From NCBI RefSeq assembly GCF_042186555.1, contig NC_133326.1, positions 491,825,393 through 491,889,392 on the forward strand: a stretch of DNA of 64,000 nt. Reading direction: 5' to 3'. Both the position numbers and the translations under genes were made by a program. The stretch comes from Aquarana catesbeiana. Lineage: Eukaryota > Chordata > Amphibia > Anura > Ranidae. Below, one piece after another: positions 55,385 through 64,000 of this stretch; position 1 is the first letter of the stretch; each line of letters begins with the position of its first letter. The notes under the pieces were generated by a model, which worked only from the letters and a program-made list of their open reading frames with translations, was not told the origin of the DNA and made no database searches.

Positions 55385-57345
55385 GATGAAAAACATGAAC
55401 AAACTCTAATAAACTCTCTAAATGTCATGTACACCAACACGGTCACTTGTGCATTTAGGAGGGACACGCAGAGCACTTGCCCTCTCCACCTTGCCTGCTA
55501 CCTCACTCCCAGTAACAATATGGTGTCCCGCCGTGCACCTAGCACTGACTCAGTGCATGCACTTCACTTAACTCTTACTCTTCCGTACCTGTGTTGGGGA
55601 CCTCTGGGGGGTGAGTTTGCTCCCATTGCTATGGGAGGCGGACCGCTCACGGAGAGAGTGGCAACAAGAACTCCCTTCTGAAAGAGGCTATGCCATCTGC
55701 CACAGACACACGCTTTACAACAGGCTGCTTGGTAAACCTCTGTTACCCTTGGTAACCCCTTGTATCTCCACACTGTATGGACTCTTGTTAAGTTACCTTC
55801 ATCATACCCCAATGTGCTTAGTGACCTGAGCTGTAGACTATATGTGACAGTTACCTGCATTACACCCCTTGAGTAACTTCAGACCAGGCGGGAACAAGGT
55901 TTCAAAAACTGTAGTTGAAAAAGTGTAGCATATTACAAAATCCAATACGCAAGAACAATCTTTCTTCTTATATCCCTAATCCTAACTCAGGCTACGTGCT
56001 GCCCCGGCATACCTGCAAAGGTAGAGTCCTTGTGTAATAAAGGGATTCCATCAGTGGCATTTCCCAGTGGCTGGTGTGTTTGGGGATGAAACCCATTTCC
56101 CAATGACCTCCTACGTGATGTCATTGCAGCAGCAGCAGGTGACATTCTCTTACTCCTCATAAGCGCCACTGTACGATTTCTCCTCTTCAGGCTCTCAGCT
56201 CCAGACCTCTTTTATAACACAGAATCAGTGGATAGGACCCAAAGAAAAACCCGCCAAACACAAGAACTGGGAAAACATTAACCTTCACTCTCCCATCTGG
56301 GGCAGCACATAACTAGCTTGGTTACAACCCGCTTACATGCTAGGCACATTGAATAGGGTCACTGTCTTACACATGGGGTACCTTTACTTGAACAGTCTAG
56401 TAAACTCTCTTGATGTTAAACACCACCAAAGCCATTGATTTAGGGGGGGGATGTGCTGAGCCAATGCCCTCTTCACCTGTCCAGCATATGTCCGCTACCT
56501 TACTATCAGTAACAGAATGGAGTCCCGCCGTGCAACTAGCATGGACTCCACATGTGCACTTACTTAACCCTTCCTCTTCCGACGCTGTGCACAGGTTGAG
56601 AACCTCTGTGGTGCTGATCTGCTCACGGAGACAGTGCCGACAACAACTCTTCCAGCAACAGGTTATCCCACCTGTCACATGTACACACTTATGACAAACT
56701 GCTAAAGAAACCCTCATTACCCTTGGTAACCACTTGCGTCTTCACACTGCATTAACTTTTGGACTGCTGGCTTCATACCCTAATGTGTTTAAAAGACTCG
56801 AGCTGTAGACTGTGTATGCCAGTTACTTGCATTACACCCCTTTAGTAATTTCAGACCAGCCAAAGGCAAAGTTTCAAAAGCTTTACTTAAATAACAAGGC
56901 ATAACAATAGCACAAAAGCAATAGTCTTTCCCTAAACTAATCTTTAACTCAGGCTTGTTGGCTGCCCCAGTGTACCTACACAGGATAGAGTCTATTATGG
57001 TAGAATTCCAGCCTTGGTGTCTTCTGACATTTTGTAGCTCTCAGTGGTCTCATACTCGGTAGAGGTTCTTTGTCCAAAGGTGCTCTGGATTCGTCAGAAG
57101 GCTGTGTAGACAGATCCCGGTAACAGTGACATATCAGGTATTATGCACACCTACTCGCTCATTGCGTACCCCCTAGTCAGAGACCTATTCCATTTTTATA
57201 TAGTACAGGACCAATGGGTTGAACACAAGAAAGCCCACCAAGAAAGAACCAGGAAACATATTAACACTAACCCTCCCGGTTGGGGTAGCATAAAACTCAA
57301 CCTGCTTACATGTGTCTGTGCTGCTGGTGTGTCACAATAGACTTC
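55385..57345. repeat. Diverged tandem duplication of about 1 kb
   Basis: Unit A (about 55405-56395) and unit B (about 56400-57340) share, in the same order: TAAACTCTCT, TCCCGCCGTGCA, ACTTAAC...CTTCC, GCTCACGGAGA, ATTACACCCCTT, and the end GGTAGCATAAAACT/GGCAGCACATAACT with CTTACATG. Spacing is about 990 bp. No coding frame continues across either unit. Origin unknown; two LTRs side by side are possible. Confidence 0.75.
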
Positions 57346-57706
57346 AATAGGCTGCCTGCGTGCAGCACCTGGAGTCTAGACATGCTGCAAAAAATGGCCC
57401 ATTCATGCTATATGGGCTTCATCGCCTATGTAAATGAGGCCTAAATACAGAAAAAAGATATCTAGGAGTTATAAAAGTTTATACTTCTCAGATCACCTCT
57501 CCTGTATTTAGAAAAGATAAATGCAGAAGTGCCAGTGCCACTGTGAATGAAGCCTTAAGGTGACCATACACTATAACAGGGGTGGGCAACCTTAAAGAGG
57601 TGGAGATCTACCTGAACAACATGGGAGAAATCAAAGATCACCGGGCACAGTGTCCTGTTGTTAACGAGATAACCTAGCCAAGGCCATTAAAAAGTAAGGC
57701 AGTTTT

Positions 57707-57863
57707 TTCTTTTTTAATTCTTTATTTAAGATTTTGTAGTCATACACAGTTTTTGACAACACGAAAGTGAGAGTTTGACATTAAAAGAAAATTAACAGGA
57801 ACCATCTTGCATCCAAGAAAAATGAAATAAACATATTAACAAAATTAAATAACAGTAGCAGTC
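57707..57863 (-). mobile_element. Short LINE tail inside the hAT element
   Basis: Flanked by 17-bp near-identical repeats AAAAGTAAGGCAGTTTT (57690-57706) and AAAAGTAGGGCAGTTTT (57864-57880). It starts with a T-rich run, as expected for a minus-strand poly-A tail. Confidence 0.8.
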
Positions 57864-58066
57864 AAAAGTAGGGCAGTTTTGAAGAAAACAGAAAAAATAT
57901 AATACAAATAATATACAAATATGAACTTATACTAGCTTTGTAGTTTCAGTGTGAAACTTGGCATTCACTTTGATTCACAATTTCTTTAATGTCTGGCAAG
58001 TAATTTGTTACACCAAGTCTGATGCAGGAGTCCAGATGGTAATCTGTCAGTCTGCTCCTGTATTTG

Positions 58067-59361
58067 TGTAGCACCCTCTACCTAGTGTAGGTGCTAGAGT
58101 GAGATTTTTGTAGAAACAGGTCAATTTAGGCAGGTTTGTTTTGATCTGTGGGGCTGGGAGTGGCTTAGAGTAGGCTGGTGACTCACAGCTAGTTTCATCT
58201 TTCGGTTACCTCCCTCTGCTTCTAGAAGGAAAGTGGGGAAGAAATGTGGAACTGTCTGAGGTGTTCTAAGGAGCCCTGACCAATCCCCAACCTGGACTGA
58301 GGTAATGACTAAGCGCTAACATTTGCGCAAAACGCGTCTACCTCTTTGTCCCCTGCTCCACCTGTCAACCATTTGTCATATGAAGCTTAAATAAAAGGAT
58401 TTTTGGAAGTGCAGACATCTGGAATAATTTCCTTATGTTACACAGCATGCCAGCTGGGCTAGCACCTGACTAGTGTGTGTGAGAATTAACCAGAGACTCA
58501 CTCACCTGGAGAGGCCTTTCTTGTTTCATTGGATTGGCAGGGGGCAGGCCTCCTTAAATTCCTAGGGTCAGTCCAGCTGGGGAGGAGTGGTTCGGGTGGA
58601 GGAACTGGAGATGGAGTATTAGGCTGTCGGGGCCTTGGAGGGGGCCCCCTAGTATGGGGGGGTGACCTTGGGCTAGGGGCTCGGAGCTGTACAGGAACCC
58701 CATACAACCCAAGGGGTGTCCTGAACAGGAGCAAGAGAGGACAGGGGGGAATACTGCCAGGCAAGTCTCTGGAGGGATCCACCCGGTGTCAGTGAATGGC
58801 AGGCACAGTCAGAAATGCTGGGAGAGGCATGCCAGAGTGGACTGGGAGTGTGCAGTCTAAGATGGATGTAGAGCCAGCGGGAGAGACTGAGCTGTTATTG
58901 GCAGTGGAGTCAGGCCGCTGCAGCTGGGAGGGCTGTCAGGGTCTGTAAAGGGCTGACTGGGATTGGTAGTCCAAAGAGGGCAGCTAGCACCAGAACTTAC
59001 TTTTGCTACACTATAGGGGCCAGTGGTCCCTTCCTGTAATAAGGACCTTTGCTAAGGCCTGGATGAAACCAGAGATAGGCCCAACCATGTGCTCACTGCG
59101 CCTGAAGAAATTGTGCAGGAGGGAGAAGGAGAAATAGTCTGCAGCAGGTGCTGTGCAGGAGGAGAATATCTATGCAAGAATCTTTTTCCTGGGCATCCCA
59201 TGGGTTCCTTAACCCCATCCAAGTTCTAATCCCTCAGTAAAACACAAAAACAAAGCTGATTGACTTGTTCATTGTCTTGGAGTGTCTGGAAGTGAATGTC
59301 GGGCTGGGCAGGGTGACAGGTGGGCCACAATAACTCGGCAGCCCCTACGGGTACCGCTACA
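58067..59361. mobile_element. LTR-like insertion with hammerhead-like motif
   Basis: 1,295 bp running TGTAGCACCC ... GTACCGCTACA, flanked by TTTG on both sides (58063-58066 and 59362-59365), inserted in the hAT transposase C-terminus. TG...CA ends and a 4-bp duplication point to an LTR element. AATAAA lies near 58391. The left 370 bp could be an LTR ending GTTACA (about 58438), but no second copy is present. No coding frame is convincing. Confidence 0.6.
58299..58344 (+). ncRNA. Degenerate hammerhead-like motif
   Basis: GAGGTA (58299-58304) pairs with TACCTC (58339-58344) as stem I. GCGC (58313-58316) pairs with GCGC (58325-58328) as stem II, followed by AAAACGCGTC with a GTC at 58336-58338 just before stem I. 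The core between stem I and II is ATGACTAA where CTGANGA would be needed, so it should be inactive. Confidence 0.45.
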
Positions 59362-61075
59362 TTTGTCTTTAATAAAGGTCAAGCTTGAAAATGTTGACTC
59401 ACAGGGGTATGTGGAGGCAAAGAAGGCCTTTATTTGCATAGCAACAGAAACCAAAATGGGATACTTTTCCTTTTGGAATGGTAGGCCAGACATTTATTGG
59501 ATCGGCAACACTTTTCACTGCCAAGTCATTTTTTAGCTAAATAAGTTCAAGTCCAACAGTAGACTGATCTTTGTGAAATTATTTTTGTATTGCAGCAGAC
59601 AACTCTTCAACATTTACATTATAAAAAGGAAATTATACAAATTGACAGGCGGGTTCAATCCACCTGAAATCACTGAAATGTTTTTCAATTCCCTCCTTAA
59701 GTGGCATTCAGAAATTTCTCCCCCTCATAGCGTACTGCGGATTTCTCAATGTGCTCTTTTAAATTTGGAAAATGTTTTAAATCTCCCTTTCTCAAATTAT
59801 TCTCCCATAGGCCAAGTTTGTCTGAAAATGTTTTTACTTCTGAAATCACGTCCAGAATGAAGTTTCAGATTCAAATCTGAATTTTTCAGTGACATCTACA
59901 AAAAACGCAAAGTCTTGAAGCCAATTAGCATCTTCCAGCATCACTACAAATTCTTCTTCATTACGTTATTTTAGAAATGTTGCTATGGCTGGTTGAATCT
60001 GCTTAATGCAATATAAGACTTTTCCTTTGCTGAGCCAATGCACCTCAGTGTGGAAGGGAAGTTCACCGTATTTCATTTCAAGCTCTCCATTCAACTCCCT
60101 GAAAAATCTTCTTTGAAGGGAGTGGGACCAAATTTTGTTAACAGTGTTAATAATAGTTTTCATAACTTCATTCATGTTCAAAAACTTCCCACAGATTGCT
60201 TGTTGGTGCGGGATGCAATGGTAGAAAAAAAATTTGGGGAAACTTGTATTCCTTTGCCAAAGAGCTATAAATCCATTGGTTCTGCCAGTGAAAGCGGGAA
60301 CTCCATCTATGTTGACAATTTTTTGTATCTGAATATTTTCAGAGATAAAATATTCTTTCACTTTTTGAATAGGTGTCCTCTCCCCTGATATGGCCTGCCA
60401 AAGGAATGATTTTCATAATTTCTTCCTTTACTTCAAAGTTACTGAAAACCATTCTAACAAATATAGCTAGTTGTGAGGTTCTGTAACATCAACCGATTCA
60501 TCAAATTGAAGGGAGAAACAGTCATCCAAGTCCCTTGTCAGATGTGAAATGGTGTCACCTGCCATGACTTTAACTCTTCTTGTAACTGTTTCAGCAGAAA
60601 GTTGAAGAGAAATTATTGCAGATATTATTTTTCAGTTTTGTTTTTAAAGCCATCAAAGAGAGAATCGGCAGCTTCCAAAAAAGCCTCTTTAATCATCTCA
60701 TCAGCCTCAAATGTTTTTTTCCTCTTGGCTGAGGATGAGCTGAGATACACGATAAGAGGCCATAGTTGAGGCTACTTTTTCTCTGCAGGCCTAGTGAACA
60801 TCCTTTGCTGTGTAGTAAGCAAAGTTTTTAACTGTTGCACTTTTTGTTTTTCGGAATTCGGACTTAGGTGGTAAGTAATTTTTGATTTTAGAATTGATGT
60901 TCTGAAGTATCTCTCAACATTTCCTTCCTTGGCTAAAGCAAGAGAAGCTTTGCACAGCAAACAAGCACACTTCCCATTCACTTCAGTAAAAAAAAATAGT
61001 CATGTTCCCATTCATGATGAAAATTATAGATTTTCTGCTTTTTTTTACATCGTACCAGAGGCTGAACTGCCACTG

Positions 61076-61400
61076 CTTGTTGGCTGGCTGGTCTCCATTC
61101 TGGCCTGGCTGGCTTGTCTTTGCTCTGGCTTAGCTGGCTGGTCTTTGCTTTGGCTTAGCTGGCTGGTCTTTGCTCTGGCTTAGCTGGCTGGTCTTTGCTC
61201 TGGCTTAGCTGGCTGGTCTGTTTTCTGGCATGACTGGATGGTCTGCGTTCTGGCCCAGTTGACTGACCTGAGTTCTCTGCTGGCTGTTCTAAGGTCTGTT
61301 CTGATGGGCTGCTCCGGGTTCTGTCCTGGGTGATGGGTCAGAGTTCTGTCCTGACTGGCTGGCTCAAGTTCTGACCTGGTTGGCTGGCTGGTCCAAGTGT
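61076..61400. repeat. Short tandem repeats, 25-bp unit
   Basis: About five units of TCTTTGCTCTGGCTTAGCTGG plus CTGG at 61110-61230, degrading into related GGCTGGTC/GTTCTG words to 61400. Confidence 0.88.
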
Positions 61401-62660
61401 TCTGCCCATTGGGCCTATATTCAAGACTCTGTTAGTGACGTCACATGACGTCAGACAGGGAGTGTTCTGCCCATTGGGCCTTTATTCAGTTACTGTGTTT
61501 ATGTGTTTGAAATAACATGTTGGTTTCTTTCATGTACACCAAGCTAGTTATATGCAGAGCGTAGGCGTCACCTACTGTCCCTTTCTGGTATAGCTTTATC
61601 TGCTTGTTTTAGATACATATTGTAATTCTTTAGAATATGTTATTAAAGTTGTTAGGGACTAGTGCATTCTGGGATTTTTCTCTAGAGGAAGTGGGTCAGC
61701 CACCATTTTAAGAATATACAAAAAGGCAGTAAGGCTGTTTCTCTAATCTCTTGCCATCACCTCTTAGTGAGTTTAAAAAGTAAGTTCTTGTTATCTCATT
61801 TTGTGTTATAGAGCATCGTTTCCTCATTATATGCAATATTGTACTGATTGAGGTTTATTTTATCAATTTGTAGTTTCACCTGGCTTGTTCCAATAAATCT
61901 AAGATCAAAGAAATATGGTATCTGAAGTTTATAGAGCAAGGAGGTTTAGCTCTCTGTCTGTCAGAAACCATGAATCAGACTGAGATAGAAGTACAGTTAA
62001 ATCTCACTTGTTTAATAATAATAAAAAAAAAGGTAAACAGAGTAAACGTAGTCAAAACATAGCCAGAGTTCAGGAACCGGAATGGATAGTCAGACAAGCC
62101 AAAAGGTCAGGGAGCCAGGGATGACTGTAGTAGAACAGCAAGCGGGATCTGGAGCCAGAAGGAATGTCAACCAAGCAAGTCTTTAACAGGAACACAAGAG
62201 AGCGTCTCTAGAATTGTGACCAAGGCGAAGGCAGAGATCATCTGGGCTGGACGGCTTAAGTAGGCAGGACTGACGAGCAGGATATCATCAACAGGTGAAT
62301 CAATGTGGAGAGATAGGAGCTGGCAACTAGTCGACAGCTGAGCGGCCAGCTCAGAGAAGGAAGGGCTGAGCTCAGCCCTGACACTGTCCTAGAGACAGAA
62401 CAGTGAAAATTTTAAGTGAAATTTTTTAAGCTGAGGAGTGAAATTTTTTCTGACCTCTGAGGAGAAGATAAGCTAACTTCGGAAGACCGTACAGCCCGGG
62501 GCTACACAGTGTCCATACAGTCAGATGCCTTAGATGAAACAGGCCTTCAGCAGGTGAAGTAAGCAGCCAGACTACACAGAGACGCGCTCTGTCACGCAGC
62601 ATCCCCGCACTCGACACTTCAGAGGTCTCTACAAAGAAGGACAGCTTCTCCACCGCAGTC
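61401..62660. other. Possible 5' LTR and leader of BEL/Pao copy B, plus a dispersed repeat
   Basis: 61437-61920 may be the LTR of the downstream BEL element: it has AATAAA near 61891, and TGGTATCTGAAGTTTATA at 61916 could be a primer site. 61945-62395 is a separate repeat-like stretch (GTCAGGGAGCCAGGGATGAC, ending AGCCCTGACACTG). 62400-62660 would be the gag leader. All limits are uncertain. Confidence 0.35.
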
Positions 62661-64000
62661 ATGTCTCACAGTCAAGCATCTTCTTACAAAACACGAACGC
62701 AAGCAAGCTCATCCAAGTCATCTGTCACAAATGTGGCAGCAATCACCCGTTCGAAAGCCAAACCAGCGAGGGCCAGGGCTGCATTCGCAGACCAAGAGTC
62801 GCAGATGAAAAGAGAAAAGGCTCACCTTGATGCAAAGAGTAAACGACGAAAAGTACGCCTGGAGGCTGAACGAGCTCAGGGACAGGGACTTGTCAAATTC
62901 AGTGATCGCCCCCAGCATTACAGAGCATGGCAATCTTCTTTCCAGAGTAACTTCAAAAAGGTCTAGAGCTATCCTGCCGGGAACAGATAGATCTCCTCGT
63001 AAACTGGCTTGGCAATGATTCTGCTGAGCATGCCAAGAGAATCGGAGACATTAATATAAACCACCCTGAAATAGGCCTTACAAACATCTGGAACAGGCTG
63101 TATAGATGTTATGGCTCACCAGAGGCAATAGAGAGTACACTATTTAAAAGGATAGAGGACTTCCCAAAAATACCTAGCAGGATTTACCAGAGACTCAGAG
63201 AATTCAGTGACCTGTGTATGGAGTTACAAGTTGCTAAAGAAGAAGGAGACTTACAAGGCCTTTTTCTTGACTCAGCTAGAGGTATTAACTCCTTAACACA
63301 AAAACTTCCTTATGAATTGCACGAAAGATGGATCACTCATGGCTGTAACTACAAACGAAAACACAATGTAACTTTTCCACCCTTTAAAGAGTTTGTAGAC
63401 TTTGCAGACATGCAAGCAGGAATGAAAGAGGATCCCAGCTTCATTTTCCAGTGTTATTACTTCTTCTGGGCCTAAAGCCGCGTACACACGGGTGGACTTT
63501 TCGACCGGACTGGCCCGACGGAGTTTCAACGGACTTTTGACGGACTTCCGACTGACTTTTTAACGAACGGACTTGCCTACACTCGATCACACCAAAGTCC
63601 GACGGATTCGTACGTGATGACGTACACCGGACTAAAATAAGGAAGTTGATAGCCGGTAGCCAATAGCTGCCCTAGCGTCGGTTTTTGTCCGTCGGACTAG
63701 CATACAGACAAGCGGATTTCTGGGTCCAGTGGAGTTACGACGTAAAGATTTGAAGCATGTTCCAAATCTAAAGTCTGTCAGACTTTCGATTGGAAAAGTC
63801 CGCTGAAGGTCCAATGGAGCCCACACACGATCGGATTGTCCGCCGGACTCGGTCCGTCGGACCAGTCCGGTCGAAAAGTCCAACCGTGTGTACGCTGCAT
63901 AAGCAACCCAGGGATCCAGTAGCAGTGCACAAAACTAACATCTCTTCCCACAGATCTGCAGAGTCTCAGCCAGAGGATCAAGACAGTGACCCTGCTAAGT
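62661..64000 (+). pseudogene. BEL/Pao gag (copy B), partial, interrupted by a MITE
   Basis: ATG 62661 opens a Ser-rich then Lys/Arg/Ala-rich coiled-coil N-terminus, followed closely by KFSDRPQHYRAWQSSFQSNF (about 62895-62955), the DUF1759-like core start. The shortened linker before it suggests an in-frame deletion. A frame change near 62960 leads to YGSPEAIEST and FSDLCMELQVAKEEGDL (63218 frame). The Harbinger-type MITE 63476-63899 then interrupts it. Coding resumes at 63903 in the same frame if the TAA is counted once, and runs off the window. It is a different BEL lineage from copy A (low residue identity). Confidence 0.82.
63476..63899. mobile_element. PIF/Harbinger-type MITE (copy 4) in BEL gag
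   Basis: AGCCGCGTACACACGG ... CCGTGTGTACGCTGCA, flanked by TAA at 63473-63475 and 63900-63902. The interior has GTCGGACTTTC-type words related to copy 2. The continuity of the BEL frame on both sides proves the 3-bp duplication. Confidence 0.92.

Larger units (their letters stand above)
57946..60981 (-). pseudogene. hAT transposase, multiply broken
   Basis: N-terminal part at 60981-60772 (NGKCACLLCKASLALAKEG, a C-x2-C zinc-finger remnant, then NVERYFRT). The catalytic core part at 60361-59966 includes GVPAFTGRTNGFIALW, CIPHQQAICGK and ELPFHTEVHWLSKGKVL. The C-terminal dimerisation region at 59493-59366 has STYPCESTFSSLTFIKDK. It is cut by the insertion 58067-59361 and resumes at 58066 with YRSRLTDYHLDSCIRLGV, stopping at TGA 57948-57946. 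Stops and frame changes occur throughout 59540-60770. Host genes derived from this family exist, but the decay here argues against domestication. Confidence 0.88.
57577..61060 (-). mobile_element. hAT (Charlie/ZBED-like) DNA transposon, truncated
   Basis: The plus-strand left end CAGGGGTGGGCAACC (57577-57591) is a classic hAT terminus. The matching right end was not found, so the element is truncated beyond about 61060. It contains a broken transposase on minus, a LINE tail (57707-57863) and an LTR-like insertion (58067-59361). Confidence 0.8.

Noticed and set aside
59966..60361. Possible domesticated hAT-derived host gene
   Set aside because: Stops, frame changes and two insertions break the transposase, so a functional host gene is not supported.

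Overview
The window is repeat-dense vertebrate DNA, most likely from a frog (anuran, possibly a ranid). The basis is the mix of elements: BEL/Pao, L1-clade and L2-like LINEs, Tc1/mariner, hAT, PIF/Harbinger-type MITEs, TTAA-target MITEs and an endogenous retrovirus. No host protein-coding gene, tRNA, rRNA or CRISPR array was recognised. Nearly all long reading frames belong to mobile elements or are read-throughs of minisatellites.

Layout. 1.1-4.3 kb: an internally deleted BEL/Pao retrotransposon. 5.9-12.8 kb: short DNA transposons and four unrelated minisatellites (7.55, 8.7, 10.5 and 12.2 kb). 12.9-30.0 kb: one L1-clade LINE on the minus strand, opened up by five later insertions. The largest is a provirus (18651-27030) with 843-bp LTRs that differ at one position by eye, flanked by a GTACC duplication. 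31.5-36.5 kb: a young LTR retrotransposon inside a TA microsatellite, with about 1,200 codons of unrecognised protein and one zinc knuckle. 36.7-38.2 kb: a Tc1-like element. 38.2-39.7 kb: a stretch with a hammerhead-ribozyme-like motif. 40-46.6 kb: nested frog-type repeats holding a 5'-truncated L1 that carries another Tc1-like element. 46.9-48.5 kb: an L1 ORF1 fragment joined to an L2-like tail. 48.5-50.7 kb: a second copy of the first Tc1 family, split by a LINE tail. 51.3-52.8 kb: a hAT-type element holding two Harbinger-type MITEs. 55.4-57.3 kb: a diverged 1-kb tandem duplication. 57.6-61.0 kb: a broken hAT transposase split by a 1.3-kb LTR-like insertion. 62.7-64.0 kb: gag of a second BEL/Pao element, interrupted by a Harbinger-type MITE and running off the window.

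How the parts relate. The window reads as a chronology of nested insertions, and many boundaries are fixed by target-site duplications. The best candidates for something undescribed are (i) the 31.5-36.5 kb LTR element with its long novel frames, (ii) the deleted provirus with nearly identical LTRs and a compact Ig-like surface region joined to a long transmembrane subunit, and (iii) three hammerhead-like motifs, one at the very edge of a 1.2-kb insertion with a 16-bp duplication. Alignments and identities were read by eye; no search was run.
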